Shown piece after piece: positions 26,124 through 35,151 of a stretch of 57,677 bases of DNA (position 1 is its first letter; each line of letters begins with the position of its first letter). The notes under the pieces are model-generated. The model made no database searches and was not told where the DNA came from. It saw only the letters and a program-made list of their open reading frames with translations. This DNA is from an uncultured Bacteroidota bacterium (GTDB lineage: Bacteria > Bacteroidota > Bacteroidia > JABEUT01), in assembly GCA_903916255.1 (NCBI GenBank), contig CAIWVW010000145.1:1-57677 (forward strand), in the 5' to 3' direction. Made by a program: the position numbers and the translations under genes.

Positions 26124-28526
26124 TTAAATGGGTTTTATTTTTTCCCTGTCCTTTTGAAATTTATCCCTCGGGCCTTTATTATTTAATTCATCCATTTCAT
26201 TATATGCCTTGAGAAGGAAGTCCGGCATTTCTCCTTTATACGCTATTTTGTAAAACGAAAACCCGTTATATGGAATACAACTTTGCGCAGGGCCAAATGT
26301 TACGCGGTTAAGGACACCTTCCGCTTTAAAATAGGAGTTAAACGTATTTATACGTGATTTATTTAATTGCTCGAATTTAGAATTGACCAGCGCAGCACTA
26401 ATTACATTGCTGCATTTATCCTGTATGGTAAAAACCAAATTATGCGTAAGGTGTTTGTTTAAATAGTGCACAAACGAAGAGTCTTTAACAGACATTTTAT
26501 CTACATATTCTGAATCTTCTTCGCTTAATTGTTTCGATTTCCCATTTTGCACTGCCAGAAAATATTTTTTCTTGGCTTCAAAAAATAAAATATATTCTTT
26601 CTCTTTTGAAGTATACAACTGAGGCGATATAACGATAGATGCCGCAGGAGTCTTCGCCAGAAAATCGGCCAGTTTTTTCATGAATTTTTCCTGGCTTGCC
26701 AACATGAGCGATTGCCGCATTTCCCATTTAATGGTTAATGATTTTTCAATTTCCTCTTGCACATTTCTCACTTTCAAACGGTAGGACGTTGTTACCGGTT
26801 TTACAAAAATATTTTTCAGCGTGCTGAATACCACATCATTCAAATGAAATTTGGGGTTCTTCAGGTTTCCTGTTATAGGGATGGAATAATCGATAACATT
26901 GCCTCGTTCGCGCACAAATGCCATAACAAGCCACATGGGAATCCAGCTATCAGCCTTGTTTCTTACTTTTTTTGTAACACGGGGGTCAATAATCAACAAA
27001 TGATTTTCACTTTGAATAGTTCCTTTTCTAACTCTCCAGTTCCCATCGAATTCCAGCGTTCCTCTGTCCAACGGAAATGAAGTATATGTAACCAAATATG
27101 GGTTAAACATAGAAATGGGAATTTTTGAAACGTGTGTGATTACATCAAAATCTGCACTGTCTCTGGGGTTTATACTTACGTTGATAGCTATATTTCCGTA
27201 AGGCTTTATTCCTGATTTGATGGATGCCATTATTCTTCCTTTTTCTTCGCTTACCGAGTCTGCCGCTATGTATAAAGGGTCCGCCTCAATAGAAAATTTT
27301 TCACTTTGAGAAAAATCGTTGAATTTGATATCCCCATTGGTTAGCGTAAGATTATTGATTTTGTAGGCGCTTTCAAAAAAGTTTTTAGATACATTTATTA
27401 AGTAATGGGCAAGCTCTATGATAAGGTTATATTTTGCGGGGTCAGCATCAACAGCCGTAACGTTTCCGCCATTTTTACCGAACATGGTTTCTATATTGTC
27501 CAGCTTATCATATTCTTCATATTTAAAGTAGGGGTGAATAATGGCAACTGAATCCAAGTGGTACAAATGTTCCTTTGGGTTCACTTCATTGATGACCATT
27601 ATAAATTTATCGAATGATAAATAGTCTTCCTCTTTTGTTTTGCCAAAATGGAAATCATTAATCTGCAAGCGTCCTTTTGTGTCCTGATTTTCCTCGTCCT
27701 TAAAGTTTCCGGTTGATTGCAGGTGTGCATCCAGGCTGGCAGAGAATGTTCCATAACTGGTTATATCCTTCAGGTATTGCGCAATAATGGAAAGGTTAAA
27801 CTTATATACATAAACCTCATAACGGTAATTAAGGCTTTTCAAGTTGATGTTGAAATTACAACTTATATCCCCGCTGCCCTCTCCGTTAGATAATGAAAAT
27901 TTCCCGATAACAGTGTCTTCATTCCAGTGCTTGCCGGAACTTTCAAAATGTACATTTTTCACGAAATAATTCACTTTGCTTAATACGGAATGGAAATAAA
28001 AAACCCCGTCATTCATTTTTACATTTAAAATATTGAAATGCACAGGTGGTGCTGTCGAATCTGTTTTACCCGTATCAAACCGAAGTATGATGTCATTAAA
28101 ATTGAAATCACTCCGTTTGTTAAGAATAAGCATGCCCCTGGGCTTATCAATGGTAAGGTCTGTTATTTCATAAGTTTTAGAAAATAGTTTACGTATTGCA
28201 AAATCTGCACTGATTCCTTCCGCTGAAAAGAAAACACTGTCCTTTGTTACACAGCAAGACGAATCATTCGGGGCTTCAAATATTTTAAGGTTATTAAAAT
28301 GTACATAACCTGTAAAAGGATTAACATAAACCCAGTTCATTTTAATTTGTCTGCCGGTGTATTTTACACTGTATTTTTCAACTACATATTTCGTTATAGG
28401 TGAAATAAAAATAATTATGAGTGTCGGGATAAGTACAAATATTATTCCGATAATAATCAATGCCTTTTTCCATCTTTTTTTTGAGTACGCAGAAGTGCCT
28501 TTTACTTGAGTATCGCTTAAATTCAT
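26124..28526 (-). CDS. DUF748/AsmA-like envelope protein
   Basis: The 800-residue protein has one N-terminal membrane helix (about 23-42) and then a long region of beta-strands typical of DUF748/AsmA-like proteins. The segment ITKYVVEKYSVKYTGRQI just after the helix is characteristic. Members span the periplasm and are linked to lipid transport to the outer membrane. The position between lipid phosphatase genes and near mlaEFD suits that role (inference). The gene is a single transcription unit with its own promoter at 28545-28610. Confidence 0.85.
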   Translation of the reverse strand: MNLSDTQVKGTSAYSKKRWKKALIIIGIIFVLIPTLIIIFISPITKYVVEKYSVKYTGRQIKMNWVYVNPFTGYVHFNNLKIFEAPNDSSCCVTKDSVFFSAEGISADFAIRKLFSKTYEITDLTIDKPRGMLILNKRSDFNFNDIILRFDTGKTDSTAPPVHFNILNVKMNDGVFYFHSVLSKVNYFVKNVHFESSGKHWNEDTVIGKFSLSNGEGSGDISCNFNINLKSLNYRYEVYVYKFNLSIIAQYLKDITSYGTFSASLDAHLQSTGNFKDEENQDTKGRLQINDFHFGKTKEEDYLSFDKFIMVINEVNPKEHLYHLDSVAIIHPYFKYEEYDKLDNIETMFGKNGGNVTAVDADPAKYNLIIELAHYLINVSKNFFESAYKINNLTLTNGDIKFNDFSQSEKFSIEADPLYIAADSVSEEKGRIMASIKSGIKPYGNIAINVSINPRDSADFDVITHVSKIPISMFNPYLVTYTSFPLDRGTLEFDGNWRVRKGTIQSENHLLIIDPRVTKKVRNKADSWIPMWLVMAFVRERGNVIDYSIPITGNLKNPKFHLNDVVFSTLKNIFVKPVTTSYRLKVRNVQEEIEKSLTIKWEMRQSLMLASQEKFMKKLADFLAKTPAASIVISPQLYTSKEKEYILFFEAKKKYFLAVQNGKSKQLSEEDSEYVDKMSVKDSSFVHYLNKHLTHNLVFTIQDKCSNVISAALVNSKFEQLNKSRINTFNSYFKAEGVLNRVTFGPAQSCIPYNGFSFYKIAYKGEMPDFLLKAYNEMDELNNKGPRDKFQKDREKIKPI

Positions 28527-28544
28527 GGGGTATATTAGAGTTTA

Positions 28545-28610
28545 TAAAAGTCCTGCTTTTCTAATTAAAGTGCATTACATAACTATGGTAAATAGTTACA
28601 CAATTCCCAT
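28545..28610 (-). promoter_or_regulatory. Regulon promoter c (DUF748)
   Basis: Half-sites are ATTACAT (28574-28580) and GTTACAC (28595-28601), 21 bp apart, then TTCCCAT. The box at the 25-nt position reads TTTA instead of TTTG, the only such deviation among 13 sites. Confidence 0.75.
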
Positions 28611-28618
28611 ATTTACAA

Positions 28619-29527
28619 TCAGAGATTTACTTCCGCTTTTGTAATTAAAACAGTATATTCATTAGGAACTATTTTCTTCCCATAGGTTTTGGAATATACT
28701 TTAGTGAACTCCGCTCCGAAATATAAAATAATGGCAGAGTAATAAACCCAAGCCAGAATTAAAATAATAGAACCTACCGTACCATATACCGAACCCATGT
28801 TCGAACTGTTCAGGTAGGTTCCTATCAGAAATTTACCCGCCATAAAAAGCACTGCCGTAAAAGAAGCGCCAACCAAACAATCGCGCAACGCCACCTTCCC
28901 ATCGGGCAATGTTTTAAAAATAGCCATAAATAAGAGGGTAACTAAAGCAAACAATGAAAGAACACTTAATAATTGGTACATGTACATGGTTTCCGGCGGA
29001 TGATATGTTATTACCTGTTTGTTTAATAAATCCATCAATGAATTGAGGACTAAAGCCACAAGCAACAAAAACCCGGCGAAAGCAATCATAAAGAATGACA
29101 TGACACGGTTTATAATAAACCGTATAAATCCATGTTTTGGTTTTGCTTTAATCCCCCAAATAAAATTTATGGAATCCTGAATTTCGGCAAACACGCCGGA
29201 AGCTCCGATTACCAATACTATTATTCCAATAAATGCGGCAAACGTGTTGTGGATGGACAGATTTACATTTTTGATAATTTCCTGAATCTGAAAAGCAGCT
29301 TTACTTCCTACAAACGCCTGTATTTGCCCATACAACTCTCCGCGGATAGCTTGCGGGCCATAATATATTCCGCATAAAAAGGTAACAATAATAACAAGAG
29401 GAGGCAATGCGAAAATTGTGTAATAGGATAAAGCGGCGCTTAACTTAAGCACATTATCATCTATAAATTCACTGAAGGTTTCTTTAAATAGATACCCGAT
29501 TTTTTTGAAGTCCTTTGCTTTTACCAT
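28619..29527 (-). CDS. YihY/BrkB-family inner-membrane protein
   Basis: The 302-residue protein has about six membrane segments and family motifs: DNVLKLSAALSYYTIFALPP near the N-terminus, GSKAAFQIQ, and GTVGSIILILAWVYYSAIILYFGAE near the C-terminus. The family, formerly called ribonuclease BN, has no established reaction and is thought to be an envelope transporter or lipid-related protein. It starts one base after the stop of the preceding PAP2-like gene and closes the unit that begins at 33145. Confidence 0.9.
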   Translation of the reverse strand: MVKAKDFKKIGYLFKETFSEFIDDNVLKLSAALSYYTIFALPPLVIIVTFLCGIYYGPQAIRGELYGQIQAFVGSKAAFQIQEIIKNVNLSIHNTFAAFIGIIVLVIGASGVFAEIQDSINFIWGIKAKPKHGFIRFIINRVMSFFMIAFAGFLLLVALVLNSLMDLLNKQVITYHPPETMYMYQLLSVLSLFALVTLLFMAIFKTLPDGKVALRDCLVGASFTAVLFMAGKFLIGTYLNSSNMGSVYGTVGSIILILAWVYYSAIILYFGAEFTKVYSKTYGKKIVPNEYTVLITKAEVNL

Positions 29528-29528
29528 A

Positions 29529-30416
29529 TTACTTAACGGGTGTAAGATTTATTTTATGCCGTTTACCTTCATGCAGTGTTACTACCCACATACCGGTTGC
29601 GAAACCGATTGCAGAACCAAGCACCTCATCTGATGCCCAGTGCGTATTTTGATAAATACCCGAGAATAAAGTGAAAGCGGCCGGAACGAATGCAAGAATT
29701 TTAAATACCGTGTTATTTGCATGGCGAAAGCTTATTGTGGAAAGTGCAAATGCGCTGGTGGCACTGCCATTTGGCATAGACTCGAAACCCTTTTGAAATT
29801 TGAACGGATGAAAATTAAATACACCCCGATTATTATATGGGCTGCTCCTGCCAAGCCCAAATTTGAGCGACTGCGTTATTAGTTCAGAATAGAGGCCTGC
29901 TTGTATTAATTCGATATCTACTTTTTTTGCTTCCGTGTTGTGTGTGTAAATAGTGTACCCTACCGAACCTCCCACAACAGCCAGGTTAAAATACCATGAA
30001 CCGTAAATTCTGCCAAGTATTACGGGTACGGTATAATAATTACTCTGGTTGCCTTGTGTAACAGTACTTATATACTGGTCGAAAGGAATTGTGGCAGATG
30101 TAATAACTATTACCAATCCTATCCTTATCCAGTCTTTGCTATGCAGTTTTACCGGCGATTCTGCAAAAAGAAAAGTTTCATGCTCAAACTGACGAAAACT
30201 ATAAACCTTTCCAGCGTATTCATTTTCGATTATACTATCCTTTGGGGTTTCCTTTCGTGGGGTAGTATCCTTAATAACATACTGAACAAGCGCTTTCAAT
30301 TTTTGCCCGACAGTGGTATCTTTTTTAGCTGTAGTGTCTTTTACTATTTCCTGAGCAGAGAGAGTTGTCGGTATTAAATTAACAAGAAAAATAAATAGTA
30401 TAATACGATATTTCAT
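29529..30416 (-). CDS. PAP2-family pseudoenzyme
   Basis: The 295-residue protein has a signal peptide ending near SAQ and is a clear paralog of the next gene upstream (30452-31333). Catalytic residues are lost: the C1 motif reads GRSSP against GRARP, C2 reads MPNGSATS against MPSGHSTS (His lost), and C3 reads SGIYQNTHWASD against SRLYQDFHWSSD (Arg lost). The frame is intact and the fold residues remain, so this is a conserved non-catalytic paralog, not a pseudogene. It could bind lipid phosphate or regulate its active neighbour (inference). Confidence 0.85.
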   Translation of the reverse strand: MKYRIILFIFLVNLIPTTLSAQEIVKDTTAKKDTTVGQKLKALVQYVIKDTTPRKETPKDSIIENEYAGKVYSFRQFEHETFLFAESPVKLHSKDWIRIGLVIVITSATIPFDQYISTVTQGNQSNYYTVPVILGRIYGSWYFNLAVVGGSVGYTIYTHNTEAKKVDIELIQAGLYSELITQSLKFGLGRSSPYNNRGVFNFHPFKFQKGFESMPNGSATSAFALSTISFRHANNTVFKILAFVPAAFTLFSGIYQNTHWASDEVLGSAIGFATGMWVVTLHEGKRHKINLTPVK

Positions 30417-30451
30417 GTCTGATTTCTTTTACCCCTGAATGGCGGTACATG

Positions 30452-31333
30452 TTATTTTATATCCGCAGGCACATTTATTTTATGCAGTTTTCTTTCATGC
30501 AAAGTAACCACCCACATCCCGGTGCTGAATCCGTTTACAGCCCCCAAAAAGCAATCTGATGACCAATGAAAGTCTTGATAGAGGCGCGAGAATACCGTGA
30601 AGCCTGCCGGAACAAATGCCAATACTTTTAAAAATGTAGAATGCGCATGGCGAAACATTACGGTAGAAAGCGCAAATGAACTGGTGCTATGCCCACTGGG
30701 CATCGACTCAGTATTGTTGTTTAAATTAAAGGGGTGAAAATTAAAAGCGCCTACATTCTCATAGGGCCTGGCTCTGCCAATTCCTATTTTGAAAATCTCT
30801 GTAAATAATTCTGAATAAACACCGGCCTGGAATAATTCGATAGCTATTTTCTTTGCAGCCGTATCATGGGCTAATATTCCATACCCGCCAAAAGCGGCTG
30901 TTACCAAGCCAATGGAATACCATTCCCCATAAACTCTTCCGGCTACAATAGGTACGCTGTAATAATAATGCTGGTTCCCCTGCATTGCTTTGTTAATAGG
31001 CCTATCGAAAGGCATTATTACTGCTGCTATAGCTACTACCGCCCCAACCCTTATCCAATCTGCCGTATGCCACCTTGTAGGCGTTGCTATAAACAAGTAG
31101 GTTTCATGCGTGAACTGCCGGACACCATAAAAATGCTTTTCCAATTTCTTTTCGAGTATGGTATCTTTTTTTGTTTCCTTCCGGGGAACGGTGTCTTTAA
31201 CAACTGTTTGAACAAGCTTATCAAATTTGGTGGTGTCCTTTTTTGGAACCGTATCCTTTGCAATATCCTGTGCATTCAACCCAGCAGAGATTCCAAGTGA
31301 AAGTAAAAAAAGTAATCCGATAATTTTTTTCAT
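30452..31333 (-). CDS. PAP2-family phosphatase with signal peptide
   Basis: The PAP2 motifs are complete: GIGRARP (C1), MPSGHSTS (C2) and SRLYQDFHWSSD (C3). I use the ATG at 31333 (293 aa), which gives a typical signal peptide (MKKIIGLLFLLSLGISAG) and a 10-bp gap to the DUF3943 gene; the upstream in-frame start at 31378 would overlap that gene and put a charged tail before the signal. The next gene downstream is a catalytically dead copy. The likely activity is dephosphorylation of lipid phosphates at the periplasmic side. Confidence 0.88.
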   Translation of the reverse strand: MKKIIGLLFLLSLGISAGLNAQDIAKDTVPKKDTTKFDKLVQTVVKDTVPRKETKKDTILEKKLEKHFYGVRQFTHETYLFIATPTRWHTADWIRVGAVVAIAAVIMPFDRPINKAMQGNQHYYYSVPIVAGRVYGEWYSIGLVTAAFGGYGILAHDTAAKKIAIELFQAGVYSELFTEIFKIGIGRARPYENVGAFNFHPFNLNNNTESMPSGHSTSSFALSTVMFRHAHSTFLKVLAFVPAGFTVFSRLYQDFHWSSDCFLGAVNGFSTGMWVVTLHERKLHKINVPADIK

Positions 31334-31343
31334 TGTTTTTTTA

Positions 31344-32996
31344 TTAATCGTAGTGCCCTCTGCGTTGCGGGTCTTCAAAATAGAATTGAATAAAGAATTT
31401 CTGTTCTGTTTGGGTAACAGAGTAAGTAGGGTAACCGGTGTCTCTATGTGTTTCGGCGTATAAGAAGTATTCGCCTCCTACGCTGAGGTCTTTATATAGT
31501 TGTATGGTAACTTTTGGCCTAAAAATACCCAATGAATTCTCGCCAAGGCTGCCATTAGCAGGCTCGCTCACGCCTACGCTGTTAATGCATTGCAGCCTGA
31601 AATAATAGTAGGTTATACCTATTGTTGCTACATTACCAAGAGAAAGGGACGATTCTATTTTAGCCTCCGCTCCGTAGCAGAAATTAAAATCCCTGTCTTC
31701 TGTTGTATCACTTACAGGGCCTGTGCTGGTGCCGCCAAATGGTACAATTCCAATATGCGCGTTGGTATACAGATTAATATTCTTTCCAAGTTGCAATTTT
31801 GAAAAAATACCCGGGCCGAGCGCAATGGTCGATAATTCAAAAATTGGATTATCCCAGTAATCATAATATAGAAATATTCCTTCCAATAATGGTACATTCC
31901 CCAGATTTGCATTTCTTCCCACTAAAATTCCATAGCCGGTTATATTATCAATAATTTTCCTTCCTACACCCAAATCCGTTTCCGCTCTCAGTTTGAAAAA
32001 ATCAAATGGCTGGCGCGAGGCTATTTCAAAAGGGTTTCCATAATCGAACTGAACATTTATCATTTCGCTTGTTTTCCCGGATAAAATAGAATTGGTGTGG
32101 TCATTTATAGAATGTATGCCTGCATAAAGTGTAATATTCAAAGGTTCTTTCTGATAAACTTCTTTATTGGTGTGTCTCGATGTTTTTCCCTGTATCAGCC
32201 GGTTGAAGCCCCTCATCGGGTCAATCAGGGCTGCTAAAATTTCCCGGAAAGTTCTTTCCGCACCCATTGTTCTGTCATCAAGAATATTAGAACTTATACG
32301 GTATAATATTTCACCCAGCAGAATACCATCTACACTGGTGGCAATTAAACTGTTTCTTTCAGGAGGAACATTTTCCCCGAATATTTTCCATTCATAAGCG
32401 CCGAGTAAAGCATACGGTGCCGATACCCAGAAATTATACCCATTTGAACGCGCATCATTATAATAAAGATTGCCAAAATAAGGATGTCCTAGAAAGTCAT
32501 TACCAAACCTGGTTTGGTCCCAGTCCCATTTGGAACTCCATGGAAATCCGGCTTCAAAATTATTTCTCCAGGTGGTTGTATTCACCATGGCCCATTGGTA
32601 TTTCAGAATCCGGCTATCGATTAAACTTAAAATTATATTATCGCCTACGCCTTCTGCCAGGGGCACCAAAAAGGAATATTTTTTGTTGTATTGCGGGTCA
32701 TCTCTCAATAAGTCGCCATATTTGTTTTGCATAATGGTATCAACCTTTGCCGATACTTTTGGTTGATTACCTACAGAATCAGGGCCCACTGAATCGGAAT
32801 GCAGCTTTATTTTATCCGCTTTAATCACTTCCAACTGACCTTTTATATCTCCTTCGTTAGGATTAATTGTATCTAGTTTGGCAACATGCTTTGTTGTATC
32901 AATAGTATGTTTGGTTGTATCGGAAACAGGAGTATTTTGAGAAAATATAGACGTTGTATTTAAGAACAACAAAAGGAAAAACAAAAAGGGTTTCAT
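31344..32996 (-). CDS. DUF3943-family outer-membrane protein
   Basis: The 550-residue protein has a signal peptide (to about SIFS-Q), a Thr/Asp-rich linker, and a long region with the DUF3943 pattern (FLGHPYFGNLYYNDARSNG, later AYEWKIFGENVPPE). The second half alternates aromatic-rich strands and ends in FIQFYFEDP, as expected for an outer-membrane beta-barrel. Function is unknown. The ATG overlaps the small membrane-protein gene stop by four bases (ATGA), so translation is coupled. Confidence 0.85.
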   Translation of the reverse strand: MKPFLFFLLLFLNTTSIFSQNTPVSDTTKHTIDTTKHVAKLDTINPNEGDIKGQLEVIKADKIKLHSDSVGPDSVGNQPKVSAKVDTIMQNKYGDLLRDDPQYNKKYSFLVPLAEGVGDNIILSLIDSRILKYQWAMVNTTTWRNNFEAGFPWSSKWDWDQTRFGNDFLGHPYFGNLYYNDARSNGYNFWVSAPYALLGAYEWKIFGENVPPERNSLIATSVDGILLGEILYRISSNILDDRTMGAERTFREILAALIDPMRGFNRLIQGKTSRHTNKEVYQKEPLNITLYAGIHSINDHTNSILSGKTSEMINVQFDYGNPFEIASRQPFDFFKLRAETDLGVGRKIIDNITGYGILVGRNANLGNVPLLEGIFLYYDYWDNPIFELSTIALGPGIFSKLQLGKNINLYTNAHIGIVPFGGTSTGPVSDTTEDRDFNFCYGAEAKIESSLSLGNVATIGITYYYFRLQCINSVGVSEPANGSLGENSLGIFRPKVTIQLYKDLSVGGEYFLYAETHRDTGYPTYSVTQTEQKFFIQFYFEDPQRRGHYD

Positions 32997-33145
32997 ACTT
33001 TTCTACCTTGTATGAGCCTTAATATAACTGCAATCACTGCTATTACAAGCAAAATATGTATTAATCCTCCGGCATTATAACCTAAGTAGCCGATAGCCCA
33101 AAATATAACCAATATAACGGCTATAACGTAAAGTAAATTTCCCAT
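32993..33145 (-). CDS. Lmo0937/DUF5670-family small membrane protein, 50 aa
   Basis: From the ATG at 33145 the protein reads MGNLLYVIAVILVIFWAIGY, then a GG(L)IHILLVIAVIAVILR hairpin: two membrane helices with a glycine turn, the lmo0937 pattern. An in-frame start at 33184 lies upstream of the TTTG box at 33170-33173 and so cannot be on the transcript. It leads a five-gene unit. Family members are stress-induced in several bacteria; the mechanism is unknown. Confidence 0.85.
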   Translation of the reverse strand: MGNLLYVIAVILVIFWAIGYLGYNAGGLIHILLVIAVIAVILRLIQGRKV

Positions 33146-33169
33146 GATATCTATGTTTTTATTATAAAA

Positions 33170-33235
33170 CAAAACTACCTTCAACTTTGCATGCAGTTGT
33201 TACACATGTTTCGGAGATAGTTACATAAATCACAC
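33170..33235 (-). promoter_or_regulatory. Regulon promoter d (Lmo0937, DUF3943, two PAP2, YihY)
   Basis: Half-sites are GTTACAC (33199-33205) and GTTACAT (33220-33226), 21 bp apart, then ATCACAC. The coding-strand box is a perfect TAGTTTTG (complement of 33170-33177), 25 nt from the half-site to TTTG. Confidence 0.88.
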
Positions 33236-33242
33236 TAATGGA

Positions 33243-33273
33243 AAACCCTGCCACTTATTAAATGGCAGGGTTT
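33243..33273 (-). terminator. Terminator of the OmpA-YceI-YqaE unit
   Basis: AAACCCTGCCA (33243-33253) pairs with TGGCAGGGTTT (33263-33273), an 11-bp stem with a nine-base loop and TTTTCC on the minus-strand exit. It lies between the yqaE-like gene and promoter d. Confidence 0.85.
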
Positions 33274-33306
33274 GCTGGGATTATGAATCTCGCCGAAGAA
33301 AGTTAT

Positions 33307-33900
33307 TTACATCAGTACTACTATCAAAGCGAATATCATTCCGGGGAAGAAGAATATCAATGTCAGAATTAAATCAATCCAAAAATAACTGTTAATGCCA
33401 TACATTAGACCGACACCGAGCGGCGGGATGAATATGGCGCAAAGAACTATTACAACGAAGGGAACGCTTACATTTTCTCTGCCACCGTGGTCTCCTCCTG
33501 CAGAACCTTCAACATCATTGGCAGCTTTTGTGTTCGCTACATTGGTGTATGGCAGTGCAGAGTTTGAGTAAGTAATTGCAAAACTATTTACCAAAGCCTT
33601 CTTCTGAGATATTGCTTTTTGAGTAATTACCGGCTGTGTGGCCGATTCAACCAAAGGTGGATTTTGTTCTATTCGGTTTTCAGATTTTGCCGTAACCGGA
33701 GGAGTAATATGTTGCTTAGGCTTAACCGGCTGCAAAGCAATAGAAGGATTAACCCCATTTTGGTTTCTCGTAATTATATCGTGAAAATATCCGCTTCTGT
33801 AATGTCTTTTTGTAAAAGCCAACTTTGATGAGTTGCTGCAGGATGACAATAATATTACCGCAGTGGCAAATGCCGTAATGGGTGCTAGTAGTTTTTTCAT
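33307..33900 (-). CDS. Lipoprotein-anchored YqaE/Pmp3 fusion
   Basis: The 197-residue protein has a lipoprotein signal with lipobox cysteine (LLSSCSNSSK), a conserved module KLAFTKRHYRSGYF shared with the next gene, a variable linker, and a C-terminal YqaE/Pmp3 domain (VLCAIFIPPLGVGLMYGI plus a second membrane helix). Pmp3-type proteins modulate membrane potential under salt stress. The fusion of a lipoprotein N-terminus to Pmp3 is a Bacteroidota arrangement I recognise in outline only. It is the last gene of the unit from promoter e. Confidence 0.85.
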   Translation of the reverse strand: MKKLLAPITAFATAVILLSSCSNSSKLAFTKRHYRSGYFHDIITRNQNGVNPSIALQPVKPKQHITPPVTAKSENRIEQNPPLVESATQPVITQKAISQKKALVNSFAITYSNSALPYTNVANTKAANDVEGSAGGDHGGRENVSVPFVVIVLCAIFIPPLGVGLMYGINSYFWIDLILTLIFFFPGMIFALIVVLM

Positions 33901-33934
33901 AGGATAGATTTATTTTATTAGTACTTATTATTTA

Positions 33935-34513
33935 TTACCAAACTCTCAATAACCATAGTATCAATAGTATTAAAGCAAGTAACAGCAACAAATTAATTAA
34001 CCCGCCGCCTAAGCTGAAACCACCTACTACGACTGCTATTAACCATATTATTAATATTATTACAATAACTATCCATAATAAACTCAAAGCTGCCCCGGCG
34101 CCGGAACCACCACCATCTCCTGCACTTGCGGCAATAGCTTCCTTGTTTTCTAAAACAGGGCCGGTAGTAAGGTTATTAAGAGGAGCGGAATTGGCTGTAG
34201 AAATAGTTTTGTCGGTTTTTTCTGAATTTATGGTTCGGCCACTACTTATCTGTTCATTTTGTAATTTATTGGCCGGTACATTTAATGTAAGTGGTGTTTC
34301 TGATTTTGCCGCAACAATAGGTACAATCTGTTGCTTTGGCTTTATTGACACTGATGCAGTGCCTGAAACATTCTTAGCCTTTCCAATACGGTCGACAAAA
34401 TACCCGCTCCTGTAATGCCTTTTTGTAAAAGCCAGTTTCGATGAATTACTACAGGAGGAGAACAATATTGCTGCAAGAGCAAATATTGCAATGGGTGTAA
34501 ATAATTTTTTCAT
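33935..34513 (-). CDS. Lipoprotein with C-terminal two-helix membrane tail
   Basis: The 192-residue protein shares its lipoprotein signal and the SNSSKLAFTKRHYRSGYF module with the YqaE/Pmp3 fusion 34 bp downstream, but its C-terminus is different: a hydrophobic helix (LLWIVIVIILIIWLIAVVV), a glycine turn (GGFSLGGGLIN), and a second helix (LLLLLALILLILWLLRV). The hairpin resembles Lmo0937/DUF5670 proteins such as the one at 32993-33145. The two genes are therefore one anchor module joined to two alternative membrane tails. Confidence 0.8.
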   Translation of the reverse strand: MKKLFTPIAIFALAAILFSSCSNSSKLAFTKRHYRSGYFVDRIGKAKNVSGTASVSIKPKQQIVPIVAAKSETPLTLNVPANKLQNEQISSGRTINSEKTDKTISTANSAPLNNLTTGPVLENKEAIAASAGDGGGSGAGAALSLLWIVIVIILIIWLIAVVVGGFSLGGGLINLLLLLALILLILWLLRVW

Positions 34514-34521
34514 GGCAAATT

Positions 34522-35118
34522 TTAATTAGTTGTTTGTTTTTTAGCTGCCGATTCCGCCAATTCCAAAGTCAAATCCGTTTGCTTTGATTTGGTTAATTCA
34601 ACCTCGCAGGAAATTTTTATTTCTTCGCTCAGCATAACACCACCACTTTCTAAAGGTGTGTTCCAAATCAGGCCCCAATCATTCCGGTTAATTTTTCCGG
34701 TAACGGTAAATCCCGCTTTTTCATTTCCCCATGGGTCATTTTGAATTCCTCCGAACTGTACATTTAATTTCACTTTTTTAGTAATGCCTTTCATGGTTAG
34801 TTCTCCCCATAATTCGTGGCTTCCATCAGGCCCTGCTTCAGCAATAGTGCTTGATTTGAATGTGATTTGTTTATGATTTTCCACATCAAAAAAATCACCA
34901 TTCTTTATATGTTCATCGCGTTTTTCATCACCGGTCGATATGGAAGAAGCATCTATCCATAAATCGATTTCAGCAGTTTTGAAATCGTTGCCTGTAGTAT
35001 AAATACTGCCGTCGAATGTTTTGAATGTTCCGGTTACATTTGAAATCATCAAATGTTTCACCTTAAAGGTTATTTCGCTATGGGTTTGGTCTATCGACCA
35101 TTTTGTGTCTTTTGTCAT
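34522..35118 (-). CDS. YceI-family lipid-binding protein (no signal peptide)
   Basis: The 198-residue protein shows YceI motifs: WSIDQTHSEITFKVKHLMISNVTG (two adjacent segments near the N-terminus), DKRDEHIKNGDFFDVE, and a LNVQFGG strand. YceI folds are lipocalin-like barrels that bind polyisoprenoids or amides. The protein begins directly with the barrel and lacks a signal peptide, so it should be cytoplasmic, unlike the periplasmic E. coli protein. A C-terminal Lys/Gln/Thr tail extends the family length slightly. It is nine bases from the next lipoprotein gene. Confidence 0.9.
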   Translation of the reverse strand: MTKDTKWSIDQTHSEITFKVKHLMISNVTGTFKTFDGSIYTTGNDFKTAEIDLWIDASSISTGDEKRDEHIKNGDFFDVENHKQITFKSSTIAEAGPDGSHELWGELTMKGITKKVKLNVQFGGIQNDPWGNEKAGFTVTGKINRNDWGLIWNTPLESGGVMLSEEIKISCEVELTKSKQTDLTLELAESAAKKQTTN

Positions 35119-35151
35119 TTTGCTTTAAATTAAATTTTGGTTGTGATTATG

